DNA of 64,000 nucleotides, taken from assembly GCF_030143255.1 (NCBI RefSeq), contig NZ_JARJNR010000008.1, forward strand, positions 1 through 64,000. Reading direction: 5' to 3'. Numbering within the stretch: position 1 is the first letter of the stretch; every line of letters starts with the position of its first letter. A model generated the notes under the pieces. It had not been told where the DNA came from, did not search any database, and saw nothing but the letters and a program-made list of their open reading frames with translations. Below, piece by piece: positions 8,291 through 16,164 of this stretch. Source of the stretch: Frigidibacter sp. SD6-1. GTDB taxonomy: Bacteria; Pseudomonadota; Alphaproteobacteria; Rhodobacterales; Rhodobacteraceae. A program made the translations under genes and the position numbers.

Positions 8291-9091
8291 TCACATATCA
8301 TCGCCATGCCCCGCCCTCAGCCCCTCGCGCACCCGGTGGGCAATCTCGATGAACTCCCGGCTGTCGCGGATGTCCAAGGGCCGTTCTTTCGGCAAGGGGC
8401 TGTCGATCACGTCGGTGATGCGACCCGGGCGGGGCGACATCACCACGATCTTCGTGGACAGATACACCGCCTCGGGGATTGAATGGGTGACGAAACCGAT
8501 GGTCTTTTCCGTCCGCGCCCAAAGCTTCAACAATTCCTCGTTCAGCCGGTCACGCACGATCTCGTCCAGGGCCCCGAACGGCTCGTCCATCAAAAGCAGA
8601 TCGGCATCGAACGCCAACGCGCGCGCGATCGACGCGCGCTGCTGCATGCCGCCCGACAATTGCCAGGGAAACTTCTTGCCGAAGCCCTTGAGTTCCACCA
8701 GCTCCAGCACCCGCTCGACACGGCTCTCCTGCTCGGCGCGGTCAAAGCCCATGATTTCCAAGGGCAGTTTGATGTTGCCCGCAATCGTCCGCCAGGGGTA
8801 AAGCCCCGCCGCCTGAAAGACATAACCATAGGCCCGGCTTTTGCGCGCCTCATCGGGCGTCATGCCGTTCACGGTCAGGGTGCCCGCGGTCGGCGTCTCC
8901 AAGGCCGCGATACAGCGCAGGAAGGTGGTCTTGCCGCAGCCCGAGGGGCCGATGAAGCTCACGAACTCGCCCTTGCCGATGGTCAGGTTCACGTCCTTCA
9001 GCGCATGCACCGCGCCATCGGCCGTGTCGAACGTAAGGTTGAGGTTGCGCGCCTCGATCACCGGAGCCGCCGCATTGATCGTGTCCTTCAT
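8291..9091 (-). CDS. ABC transporter ATP-binding protein
   Basis: 266 residues of the SsuB/TauB class. Walker [10 protein letters not shown] lies near residue 50, the signature L-S-G-G-M-Q-Q-R near 145, and Walker B L-L-L-M-D-E-P-F-G-A-L-D follows, with a switch His in F-V-T-H-S. It energises the two permeases. The ATG at 9091 has GGAAGGGG upstream. An alternative ATG at 9127 overlaps the hydA stop (TGATG) and would add 12 residues, so coupled re-initiation is also possible. The much longer open frame up to 9688 runs antisense-like through hydA and is rejected. Confidence 0.92.
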   Translation of the reverse strand: MKDTINAAAPVIEARNLNLTFDTADGAVHALKDVNLTIGKGEFVSFIGPSGCGKTTFLRCIAALETPTAGTLTVNGMTPDEARKSRAYGYVFQAAGLYPWRTIAGNIKLPLEIMGFDRAEQESRVERVLELVELKGFGKKFPWQLSGGMQQRASIARALAFDADLLLMDEPFGALDEIVRDRLNEELLKLWARTEKTIGFVTHSIPEAVYLSTKIVVMSPRPGRITDVIDSPLPKERPLDIRDSREFIEIAHRVREGLRAGHGDDM

Positions 9092-9126
9092 CAGCCCGTC
9101 CCCTTCCGGCCCCGTCAGATCGCGCA

Positions 9127-10581
9127 TCACACCCCCGTCGCCGGTATCCCCGTCCGTTCCACCGGGCGGGGCGAGGTCAGTTCCTTCCAGGCGCTCAGCG
9201 CCCGGTTGACCGTGCCGTTCGGATCGCGCTTCACGAACGCCCCGTGGCCCTCGCGGGTCTCTACCTTGCCGTCGTTGATCGCCACCTGGCCGCGCGTCAG
9301 CGTATAGCGCGGCAGGCCCTTGACCTTTTTGCCCTCGAACACGTTGTAATCGATCGCCGACTGCTGGCTCTTGGCGCTGATCACCTTCGTCTTCACCGGG
9401 TCCCAGACCACGAGGTCGGCATCCGCCCCCACCAGAACCGCGCCCTTCTTCGGGTACATGTTCATGATCTTGGCGATGTTCGTCGAGGTCACCGCCACGA
9501 ACTCGTTCATCGTGATCCGGCCCGTATTCACCCCGTGGGTCCAGAGCATCGGCATCCGATCCTCCAGCCCCCCGGTCCCGTTCGGGATCTTGGCGAAATT
9601 CCCCAGGCCAAAGCGCTTCTGCTCGGTCGTGAAGCTGCAATGGTCGGTTGCGACGCATGAGAGCGTCCCCGAAGCAAGCCCCGCCCAAAGACTGTCCTGA
9701 TGGTGCTTGTTGCGGAAGGGCGGCGACATCACGCGCCGCGCCGCATGGTCCCAGTCGGGATGGAAATATTCGCTCTCATCCAGCGTCAGATGCTGAATGA
9801 GCGGCTCGCCCCAGACCCTTTTGCCCGCCTGCTTTGCCCGCCTTATCGCCTCATGCGCCTCCTCGCAGGAGGTGTGGACGACATAAAGCGGCACGCCCGC
9901 CATGTCGGCGATCATGATCGCGCGATTGGTGGCCTCGCCCTCGACCTGGGGGGGGCGCGAATAGGCATGGGCCTCGGGCCCGGTATTGCCTTCGGCCAGG
10001 AGCTTTGCTGTCAGTTCGGCCACCACATCGCCATTCTCGGCATGGACAAGCGCCGTCGCCCCCAGTTCCGCACAGCGGCGGAACGAGGCGAAAAGCTCGT
10101 CGTCGTTCACCATCAGCGCGCCCTTGTAGGCCATGAAATGCTTGAACGTGTTGATCCCGTGCTCGCGCACCACCGGCGCCATGTCCTCGAACACTTTCTC
10201 GCCCCACCAGGTCACCGCCATGTGGAAGCTGTAATCGCAGTTCGCCCGGCCCGACTTGTTGTGCCACATGGAAAGGCCGTCCATCAGCCCCTGCCCCGGC
10301 GCGGGCAGCACGAAATCGACCACCATCGTCGTCCCGCCCGAGAGCGCCGCCCGCGTGCCGGACTCAAAGTCGTCGGTCGAATAGGTGCCCATGAACGGCA
10401 TCTCGAGATGGGTATGCGGATCGATCCCGCCCGGCATCACATAGCAACCCGAGGCATCCAGTTCCCGATCGCCTTTCAGGTTCGGCCCGATCTCGCTGAT
10501 CCGCCCGTTTTCAACCCGTACATCCGCCTTGTAGGTCAGGTCTGCGGTGACGATGGTGCCGTTCTTGATGATGGTGGACAT
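9127..10581 (-). CDS. hydA: Dihydropyrimidinase (D-hydantoinase)
   Basis: 484 residues, full length for the amidohydrolase-fold cyclic amidase. It opens dihydrouracil or dihydrothymine to N-carbamoyl-beta-amino acids in the cytosol. The metal site is visible as D-P-H-T-H (His56, His58) and F-M-A-Y-K, where Lys153 is the position carboxylated in the family; A-T-D-H-C supplies the catalytic Asp. It lies 14 bp downstream of a small secreted-protein gene and just upstream of the transporter ATPase gene, so one transcript probably covers uptake and ring opening. Allantoinase or hydantoinase activity cannot be excluded, but the preTA and beta-ureidopropionase context favours dihydropyrimidines. Confidence 0.95.
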   Translation of the reverse strand: MSTIIKNGTIVTADLTYKADVRVENGRISEIGPNLKGDRELDASGCYVMPGGIDPHTHLEMPFMGTYSTDDFESGTRAALSGGTTMVVDFVLPAPGQGLMDGLSMWHNKSGRANCDYSFHMAVTWWGEKVFEDMAPVVREHGINTFKHFMAYKGALMVNDDELFASFRRCAELGATALVHAENGDVVAELTAKLLAEGNTGPEAHAYSRPPQVEGEATNRAIMIADMAGVPLYVVHTSCEEAHEAIRRAKQAGKRVWGEPLIQHLTLDESEYFHPDWDHAARRVMSPPFRNKHHQDSLWAGLASGTLSCVATDHCSFTTEQKRFGLGNFAKIPNGTGGLEDRMPMLWTHGVNTGRITMNEFVAVTSTNIAKIMNMYPKKGAVLVGADADLVVWDPVKTKVISAKSQQSAIDYNVFEGKKVKGLPRYTLTRGQVAINDGKVETREGHGAFVKRDPNGTVNRALSAWKELTSPRPVERTGIPATGV

Positions 10582-10595
10582 GACTTGCTCCCCTC

Positions 10596-10937
10596 TTAGC
10601 GAGCGTTAAACTGGCGTACTGCCGTATCCCACTCGTCTCGAATGTTCTCTGCTTCCGAAATGGCAGACGCGCCATCGCGCTGGAATTCCTCAATCTCATA
10701 GGTGAGTGACGAGATTGAGGTTCGCCTGGAATCGATCTCGTCTTGCAGACAGTCGATGTAACTTTCTACGTCGTCAAAGTAGTCTTCGACATCACGCTCG
10801 GCGCGAGTCATGGTGTCATAGTCGGCCGAATAACCGGCGGGGATGTATGGTTCGGACGGCTCCGAACAATAGTAAGCCCTCGCGTCAGAGGCGCAGATGA
10901 GGCCTGTCACGGCTGCCAGCAGGCGGACGACACTCAC
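10596..10937 (-). CDS. Small secreted coiled-coil protein, low GC
   Basis: 113 residues from GTG 10937. It has a signal peptide (about 1-21, ending S-D-A-R-A), then C24-S-E-P-S-E-P, a helical acidic region with Cys63 (Y-I-D-C-L-Q-D-E-I) and a closing D-E-W-D-T-A-V-R-Q-F-N-A-R. Two Cys suggest one disulphide in the periplasm. Its base composition is visibly lower in GC than its neighbours. The start codon overlaps the TGA of the duplicated amidase tail (GTGA), a relict coupling to the amidase gene. Similar short Cys/coiled-coil proteins without known function occur in Alphaproteobacteria, as far as I recall. A role in pyrimidine use is not evident. Confidence 0.7.
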   Translation of the reverse strand: MSVVRLLAAVTGLICASDARAYYCSEPSEPYIPAGYSADYDTMTRAERDVEDYFDDVESYIDCLQDEIDSRRTSISSLTYEIEEFQRDGASAISEAENIRDEWDTAVRQFNAR

Positions 10938-10996
10938 CCCACTACCCCCGCCGTCTCGACGACCGCGTGGAACAGGACATCCGCCCCTCGCGCCGC
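10934..10996 (-). repeat. Duplicated 3' end of the amidase gene (non-coding copy)
   Basis: This 63-bp stretch matches 11106-11168 at 59 positions. Both copies spell the same last 20 residues of the amidase plus TGA, and all four differences are silent third-position changes. In this copy the frame is cut off from the gene by the intervening palindromic element. Confidence 0.9.
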
Positions 10997-11013
10997 ATCA
11001 AAAATCGCGCCCG

Positions 11014-11088
11014 CCCCGGGCTTGACCCGGGGCCTCCCCCGCCGCCGATGCGCGGGTTGAAGGCGAGGTCCCGGGTCAAGCCCGGGAC
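11014..11088. repeat. Palindromic DPG-type intergenic repeat
   Basis: Two arms, 11014-11036 (CCCGGGCTTGACCCGGG core) and 11065-11088, are inverted copies of one another and each is itself nearly palindromic, so the unit can fold as a cruciform. Read as protein it gives the familiar G-L-D-P-G-P filler. A second unit is at 18661-18721. The 109-bp spacer that carries it separates the two copies of the amidase tail. Confidence 0.75.
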
Positions 11089-11105
11089 AGGGTTTGCGGA
11101 CATGT

Positions 11106-12356
11106 TCACCCCACCACTCCCGCCGTCTCGACGACCGCATGGAACAGGACATCAGCCCCTCGCGCCGCCCAGTCTTGCGAAATCTCCTCGGCCTCGTTGT
11201 GGCTCAACCCGTCCACGCAGGGGCACATGATCATCACCGTCGGCGCCACGCGGTTGATCCAGCAGGCGTCGTGGCCGGCGCCGCTCACAATATCCATATG
11301 GCTCAGCCCCAGCCTTTCCGCCGCCGCCCGCACCCGCTTCACCAGCGTCGGGTCGAAGGTGACCGGGTCGAAATGCCCGACCGGTTCGATCGAGCACCCA
11401 AGGCCCAATTCCTTCGCCACCGCATGGGCCGCACGTTCGACCTCGCCGCGCATCGCGTCCAGCTTCGCCTGTTCGGGCGAGCGGATGTCGACGGTGAAGA
11501 CCACTTTCCCCGGGATGACATTGCGCGAATTCGGAAAGACCGTCACCTGCCCCACCGCGCCCACCGCGTTCGGCTGGTGCGCCATGGCGATCTGATGGAC
11601 CCGTTCGGTGATCCGCGCCATGCCAAGCCCCGCGTTCACCCGCATGTTCATGGGCGTCGATCCCGTATGCGCGTCCTTGCCTGTCAGGGTGATCTCCAGC
11701 CACCACAGGCCCTGGCCATGGGTGACAACGCCGATCTCTTTGCCCTCGGCCTCAAGGATCGGGCCTTGTTCGATGTGATATTCGAACATCGCATGCATCT
11801 TGCGCGCGCCGACCTTTTCGTCGCCCACCCAACCGATGCGCTTTAGCTCTTCGCCAAAGACCTTGCCCTCAAGGTCGGTCCGGCCCTTCGCGTACTCCTC
11901 GGTATGAACCCCCGCGAAGACGCCGGACGCCAGCATCGCCGGTGCAAACCGCGCGCCCTCCTCGTTCGTCCAGTTGGTCACCACGACGGGATGTTTCGTC
12001 TTGATGCCCAGATCATTCATCGTGCGCACGACCTCAAGCCCCGCGAGCACGCCCAGCACCCCGTCGAACTTCCCGCCCGTCGGCTGGGTATCCAGATGCG
12101 AGCCGATATAGACCGGCAGCGCGTCCGGGTCGGTGCCGGGGCGCGTCGCGAACATGTTGCCCATCGAATCGACGCCCATCGAGCAACCCGCCGCCTCGCA
12201 CCAGCGCTGGAAGAGGTGGCGCCCCTCGCTGTCGGCGTCGGTCAGCGTCTGGCGGTTGTTGCCACCGGCGACGCCCGGGCCGATCTTGGCCATTTCCATC
12301 AGGCTGTCCCACAGGCGGGCGGAATCGATGCGGGCATTGGCCCCGAGTGCGGTCAT
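11106..12356 (-). CDS. Zn-dependent hydantoinase/carbamoylase family amidase (probable beta-ureidopropionase)
   Basis: 416 residues of the M20-like carbamoyl-amidase family (PydC/HyuC/AmaB). Metal-site motifs visible are G-S-H-L-D-T-Q near residue 90, N-E-E-G-A-R-F near 135 and H-I-E-Q-G-P near 200; the dimerisation domain follows at about 210-330. It hydrolyses N-carbamoyl-beta-alanine to beta-alanine, CO2 and ammonia, the step after HydA. N-carbamoyl-L-amino-acid hydrolase is the alternative reading for the same family. It is the first gene of the operon running to the ABC binding protein. The promoter region contains two RutR-like palindromes. Its last 20 residues are duplicated downstream. 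Confidence 0.9.
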   Translation of the reverse strand: MTALGANARIDSARLWDSLMEMAKIGPGVAGGNNRQTLTDADSEGRHLFQRWCEAAGCSMGVDSMGNMFATRPGTDPDALPVYIGSHLDTQPTGGKFDGVLGVLAGLEVVRTMNDLGIKTKHPVVVTNWTNEEGARFAPAMLASGVFAGVHTEEYAKGRTDLEGKVFGEELKRIGWVGDEKVGARKMHAMFEYHIEQGPILEAEGKEIGVVTHGQGLWWLEITLTGKDAHTGSTPMNMRVNAGLGMARITERVHQIAMAHQPNAVGAVGQVTVFPNSRNVIPGKVVFTVDIRSPEQAKLDAMRGEVERAAHAVAKELGLGCSIEPVGHFDPVTFDPTLVKRVRAAAERLGLSHMDIVSGAGHDACWINRVAPTVMIMCPCVDGLSHNEAEEISQDWAARGADVLFHAVVETAGVVG

Positions 12357-12413
12357 GTCTTTTCTCCCCGTCGTCCGGCCGGGGTCTTCATGCCCCTTGC
12401 GGCGACTCGCTTC

Positions 12414-12429
12414 CTGACCGTATGGTCAG
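12414..12429. promoter_or_regulatory. RutR-type operator 1
   Basis: CTGACCGTATGGTCAG is a near-perfect 16-bp palindrome close to the RutR consensus TTGACCA-NN-TGGTCAA (three mismatches in 14 defined positions). It lies 58 bp upstream of the amidase start and 74 bp upstream of the divergent TetR-type regulator gene. Confidence 0.7.
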
Positions 12430-12447
12430 CTTTGAGACGACCACAAC

Positions 12448-12463
12448 CTGACCAAGCGGTCAA
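12448..12463. promoter_or_regulatory. RutR-type operator 2
   Basis: CTGACCAAGCGGTCAA differs from the RutR consensus at two of 14 defined positions. Its centre is 34 bp, about three helical turns, from operator 1, so two dimers could bind the same DNA face between the divergent amidase and TetR genes. Confidence 0.7.
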
Positions 12464-12502
12464 CGAATTTCTTGACGACCCGGAAGGGACCCCGACCCGA
12501 AG

Positions 12503-13135
12503 ATGAGCGAGCCCGAGCGCCTCTCGAAACGCAATGCGATCCGGCTGGAAAATGAACAGCGGATTCTGTCGGCGGCCGAAAAGGTCTTTGCCGAGGCCGG
12601 TTTTGGCGGCGCGACGATGCAACTGATCGCCGACATGGCCGGTCTGCCGAAAGCGAACCTGCATTATTACTTTCCGACCAAGGAGGACCTCTACCGCGAG
12701 GTCGTCCGCAAGATATTCAACATCTGGCTCCATGCCGCCGACAGTTTCGACAATGCCCCGGGCCCGGTCGAGGGGATCGGCGCCTATATCGACGCCAAGA
12801 TGGAAATCTCGCGCCGCCACGCCGACGGATCCAAGGTTTGGGCGTCCGAGGTGATGCACGGGGCACCGGTGATCCAGGATTATCTGGAAACCACGCTGCG
12901 CGACTGGACCGCGGGGCGCGCGGCGCTCATCCAGCGCTGGATCGACGAGGGCAAGATGGCGCCGGTCGATCCGCGCCACCTTCTCTACATGCTCTGGGCC
13001 ACCACCCAGCATTATGCCGACTTCGGCCACCAGATCGAGACGCTGAACGGCGGCAAGCCACTTTCCGACAAACAGTGGAAAGCGGCGAAGGAGAGTGTGA
13101 AATCGATCATCCTGCGGGGGATTGGCGCGCTATAG
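12503..13135 (+). CDS. TetR-family regulator, RutR-like paralogue 1
   Basis: 210 residues. The N-terminal TetR DNA-binding domain is at about 15-65 ([10 protein letters not shown] then H-Y-Y-F-P-T-K). The C-terminal ligand domain shares the RutR hallmarks G-A-P-V-I near 120 and T-T-Q-H-Y-A-D-F near 175. It is transcribed divergently from the amidase/hydA/transporter operon, with two RutR-like palindromes between them, so it probably represses that operon and itself until uracil or a related ligand binds. A second, closer RutR relative is encoded at 16165-16788. Which protein binds which site is not decided by the sequence. Confidence 0.88.
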   Translation: MSEPERLSKRNAIRLENEQRILSAAEKVFAEAGFGGATMQLIADMAGLPKANLHYYFPTKEDLYREVVRKIFNIWLHAADSFDNAPGPVEGIGAYIDAKMEISRRHADGSKVWASEVMHGAPVIQDYLETTLRDWTAGRAALIQRWIDEGKMAPVDPRHLLYMLWATTQHYADFGHQIETLNGGKPLSDKQWKAAKESVKSIILRGIGAL

Positions 13136-13221
13136 CAGCACCCTGCCTGTGCGGGGGCGTCGTGGAATTGACAGCAGCGCGGTTCTCGGGAAGGGTCCGG
13201 CGAGTTCAGAAGAGACGCCGC

Positions 13222-13731
13222 ATGACCAATACGCCCCCCACCCAGCCGATGAAGAAAGCCCGCAAGCGCGGGCTGAACCGGCTCTCGGGTCTCAGGAACC
13301 TGCTTGTCGGCCTCCGGCGGACCTTCTATGCAAAGGTGATGGGCATGGATCTGCATCCGACGGTGCAGATGTCCTTGTCCGCCAAGCTAGACCGCACTTT
13401 TCCGCCCGGCGTGCATGTCGGCGAAAACTCCTACCTTGCCTTCGAAAGCCGCATCCTGACCCATGACCGCACGCGCGGGCTGTATCTGCATACGCGGATC
13501 GGCAAGAACTGCTTCATCGGCGGGCGCGCCCTGATCCTGCCGGGGGTCGAGATCGGCGACGGCTGCGTGGTGGGCGCGGGCGCCGTGGTGACGAAATCGG
13601 TGCCGCCGGGCTGCATCGTCGCGGGCAATCCGGCGAAAGTGATCCGCACCGGGATCGAGGTCGGACCTTACGGGCGGTTCCTGACGGCCGACGCCACCGA
13701 AAGTGCGCTCGCCGAACAGGGGCTGACCTGA
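13222..13731 (+). CDS. WcaF-like left-handed beta-helix acyltransferase
   Basis: 169 residues. Hexapeptide repeats dominate the C-terminal half ([20 protein letters not shown] and [14 protein letters not shown]), ending in the usual G-N-P-A-K-V-I. Such proteins O- or N-acetylate sugars in polysaccharide synthesis using acetyl-CoA. The acceptor cannot be told. The first 30 residues are strongly basic. The ATG at 13222 follows AGAAGAGA; the longer open frame from 12838 overlaps the TetR gene and is rejected. Confidence 0.85.
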   Translation: MTNTPPTQPMKKARKRGLNRLSGLRNLLVGLRRTFYAKVMGMDLHPTVQMSLSAKLDRTFPPGVHVGENSYLAFESRILTHDRTRGLYLHTRIGKNCFIGGRALILPGVEIGDGCVVGAGAVVTKSVPPGCIVAGNPAKVIRTGIEVGPYGRFLTADATESALAEQGLT

Positions 13732-13732
13732 G

Positions 13733-14023
13733 CTATTTCAGCTCGACCTCGACAAAGCTCATGGGCGCGTCGCCGTCATTGACGACATTATGCTCGACCC
13801 CCTCGCTGCGGCGATAGGCCGTTCCGGCGGGCACCGTGACGCGGCGCGTGCCGCCGCCCGGCTCCTCGAGAAGCATGTGGCAATCGGTGATCGCGGTGAT
13901 GACATAGTCGAACCCGTGCCGGTGCCAGCCGGTCTCGGCCCCCGGCACAAAATCGAAACGGGTGACGCGCACGCGGGGGTCGTCGATCATCTGGGTGGCG
14001 GTGCAGGCGGGGCGGTCGGTCAT
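13733..14023 (-). CDS. Cupin-domain protein
   Basis: 96 residues forming a single small cupin. The first metal motif is visible as P-G-A-E-T-G-W-H-R-H-G-F-D-Y (about 29-42), and the second as G-V-E-H-N-V-V-N-D-G-D (about 76-86). It probably binds one metal, but an enzymatic or sensing role is not clear. Its start overlaps the stop of the GNAT gene by 4 bases, so the two are coupled. Convergent with the acyltransferase gene, with only one base between stops. Confidence 0.88.
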   Translation of the reverse strand: MTDRPACTATQMIDDPRVRVTRFDFVPGAETGWHRHGFDYVITAITDCHMLLEEPGGGTRRVTVPAGTAYRRSEGVEHNVVNDGDAPMSFVEVELK

Positions 14024-14496
14024 GAAAGGCTCTCCATGATCTGGGAAACGGACCGGCGTTCTGCCGGATAGAAGGACGGCGCGAGGGTCATGTTGGCGAT
14101 GCGGACCGGAATGCCGCCGGTACCATTCGCATAGGCACCCTCGCTTTCATACATGAAACCGTTCCGTTCGTAGAAGCGTCGGGCATTCAGGGTCGCTTGG
14201 AGGATCACCGGTCTTAGGGTTTCGGCGCAGGCGAGCTCGATCCCGTAGCGGACGAGGCGCGCGCCTAGCCCCTGCCCTGCCACCTCTGGTGTGATGAAAA
14301 GCCGAGTAAGCTCGCCGGGGGCAGAGGAAACGAACCCGACCGCACTTCCCGCCTTTTCTGCGATGATCGTCCGCCCGGCGGCGATATCGGGCTCGTAATA
14401 GGCGGGCGTGCGGTCGCGCGTCCAGGCGGCGATCTGGTCTGCGTCGTAGTGGCCACCGGTCAGGCGTTCGACCGAGGCAAGCACGATGCCGAGCAT
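14020..14496 (-). CDS. GNAT-family N-acetyltransferase
   Basis: 158 residues with the GNAT fold: L-T-R-L-F-I-T-P-E-V-A-G-Q-G-L-G-A-R-L-V (about 77-96) holds the acetyl-CoA pyrophosphate loop Q-G-L-G-A, and A-R-R-F-Y-E-R-N-G-F is the usual C-terminal element. The substrate is unknown. It is coupled to the downstream cupin gene by a 4-base overlap. It lies after the aminotransferase terminator, so it may have its own promoter. Confidence 0.9.
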   Translation of the reverse strand: MLGIVLASVERLTGGHYDADQIAAWTRDRTPAYYEPDIAAGRTIIAEKAGSAVGFVSSAPGELTRLFITPEVAGQGLGARLVRYGIELACAETLRPVILQATLNARRFYERNGFMYESEGAYANGTGGIPVRIANMTLAPSFYPAERRSVSQIMESLS

Positions 14497-14551
14497 CCGC
14501 GCCCCGTCCCCTGGCCGTGCCGGTCTGAGATGAATATCCAGGGCACCCTCC

Positions 14552-14584
14552 CGCGAAAGAAGAAGGCCGGGGTTCCCCCCGGCC
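14552..14584 (-). terminator. Rho-independent terminator of the aminotransferase gene
   Basis: On the minus strand GGCCGGGG pairs with CCCCGGCC around loop GGAA (14565-14584), followed by TTCTTCTTTCG. It begins seven bases after the aminotransferase stop codon. Confidence 0.75.
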
Positions 14585-14590
14585 CGTCCG

Positions 14591-15916
14591 TCATTCCAGC
14601 GTATCCAGCACTTCCTTCAGCGTGCCGATCAGCCGGTCGATCTCGGCCTTCGAGATGATGAGGGGCGGCGACATGGCGATGATATCGCCGGTCGTGCGGA
14701 TCAGGATGCCCTTCTCGTAGGCCTTCAGGAAGGCACTGAACGCCCGCTTGGTCGGCTGGCCCGCGATCGGCTCCAGCTCGACCGCGCCAATGAGGCCCAT
14801 GTTGCGGATGTCGATGACATTGCGCGTGCCCTTCAGCGCATGCAGCGCATCGCCCCAGTAGCTTTCCAGCTCCCGCGCCCGCTCGAACAGACCCTCTTCC
14901 TTGTAGGTATCCAGCGTCGCCACGCCTGCAGCCGCCGCGATCGGGTTGCCCGAATAGGTATAGCCGTGGAAGAGCTCGATCATATGCTCGGGCCCGGTCA
15001 TGAAGGCATCATGCACCTCGCCCGTGGTGATCACCGCGCCCATCGGGATGACGCCGTTCGTCAGGCCCTTCGCCGTCGTCATCATGTCAGGCAGCACGTC
15101 GAAATGCTGCGCGGCGAAGGCAGACCCCAGACGGCCGAAGCCGGTGATGACCTCGTCGAAAATCAGCAGGATGCCGTGCTTCTTGGTGATCGCGCGCAGC
15201 TTCTCCAGATAGCCCTTCGGCGGCAGAAGAACCCCCGTGGACCCCGCCATCGGCTCGACGATCACGGCGGCGATGGTTTCGGCCCCATGCAGCGCCACGA
15301 TCCGCTCCAGATCGTCGGCGAGGTTCGCGCCATGCTCCGGCTGGCCCTTGGAAAAGGCATTCTGCGGAATATGGGTGTGCGGCAGGTGGTCGACGCCCGC
15401 CAGAAGCGTGCCGAAGAACTTGCGGTTGTTCACGATCCCGCCGACCGAGATGCCGCCGAAGTTCACGCCGTGATAGCCGCGTTCGCGGCCGATCAGGCGC
15501 GTCCGCGTCCCCTCGCCCCGCGCCCGATGATAGGCGATGGCGATTTTCAGAGCGGTTTCAACGGATTCCGAGCCGGAGTTCGTGTAGAACACATGCTCCA
15601 TGCCCTTCGGCGCGATGTCGATGATCCGGTTGGCCAGTTCGAAGGCGATCGGATGGCCCATCTGGAACGCCGGCGCATAGTCCAGTTCCGCCGCCTGTTT
15701 CTGGATCGCCTCGGTGATCTTCGGACGGCAATGGCCGGCGTTGCAGCACCAGAGGCCCGCCGTACCGTCCAGAACCTGGCGGCCGTCGGAGGTGGTGTAA
15801 TGCATGTCCTTGGCGGCCACGAACATGCGCGGGCTTTGCTTGAACTGGCGGTTCGAGGTGAACGGCATCCAGAAGGCGTTGAGGTCATTCGGTGCGGGCT
15901 TGCGGTCAAGCGCCAT
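14591..15916 (-). CDS. Omega-amino acid (beta-alanine):pyruvate aminotransferase
   Basis: 441 residues, class III PLP-dependent aminotransferase. F-D-E-V-I-T-G-F-G-R (about 253-262) supplies the Asp that contacts the pyridine nitrogen, and T-A-K-G-L-T-N-G holds the PLP Lys283. The N-terminal A-F-W-M-P-F-T-S-N-R-Q-F-K is typical of the beta-alanine:pyruvate branch. It would convert beta-alanine, the product of the amidase at 11106-12356, to malonate semialdehyde and alanine. The ATG at 15916 is preferred for its GGGAGAGAG ribosome site. Divergent from the rutR-like gene at 16165. Other omega-amino acids such as taurine or putrescine are possible substrates. Confidence 0.9.
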   Translation of the reverse strand: MALDRKPAPNDLNAFWMPFTSNRQFKQSPRMFVAAKDMHYTTSDGRQVLDGTAGLWCCNAGHCRPKITEAIQKQAAELDYAPAFQMGHPIAFELANRIIDIAPKGMEHVFYTNSGSESVETALKIAIAYHRARGEGTRTRLIGRERGYHGVNFGGISVGGIVNNRKFFGTLLAGVDHLPHTHIPQNAFSKGQPEHGANLADDLERIVALHGAETIAAVIVEPMAGSTGVLLPPKGYLEKLRAITKKHGILLIFDEVITGFGRLGSAFAAQHFDVLPDMMTTAKGLTNGVIPMGAVITTGEVHDAFMTGPEHMIELFHGYTYSGNPIAAAAGVATLDTYKEEGLFERARELESYWGDALHALKGTRNVIDIRNMGLIGAVELEPIAGQPTKRAFSAFLKAYEKGILIRTTGDIIAMSPPLIISKAEIDRLIGTLKEVLDTLE

Positions 15917-16164
15917 GTCTCTCTCCCATGAACGGGCTTCCGGCCCGGTGAGCGCCCCCTGTGCGGCGCCGCGAATCTCGCGGCAGGCGCCTGGCCGGAC
16001 GATGGCCATAATGTAGCAGAGCAGCGCGAAGCAATAAATAGAAACGAAACAAATCCGGCAGAATCGCTAAATAAATTTTTCACCCCTTCAGGGCGCAGGC
16101 TGGACGGTCTGCGCTTGCGGGCGGCGGGTGCGCGCGTCTATCCTGCCGGTCGGAGGACCGACGC
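15917..16164. promoter_or_regulatory. Divergent promoter region, AT-rich core
   Basis: A 248-bp gap between the aminotransferase and RutR-like genes. It contains an AT-rich stretch at about 16031-16082 (AAATAAATTTTTCACC at its right end) in otherwise GC-rich DNA, a likely place for the divergent promoters. I see no convincing RutR palindrome here and no small gene. Confidence 0.45.

Noticed and set aside
9091-9688. Long N-terminal extension of the ABC ATPase gene
   Set aside because: It runs through the hydA coding region in another frame and has no homology to ATPase N-termini; 9091 or 9127 are sensible starts.
10934-11152. 72-codon frame across the DPG palindrome
   Set aside because: It reads the repeat (G-L-D-P-G-P) into the duplicated amidase tail; it is an artefact of the duplication, not a gene.
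14521-14560. Another copy of the TATTTG intergenic element
   Set aside because: GAATATCC and CCCTCCC occur, but in the wrong order and without the hairpin; the similarity is too weak.
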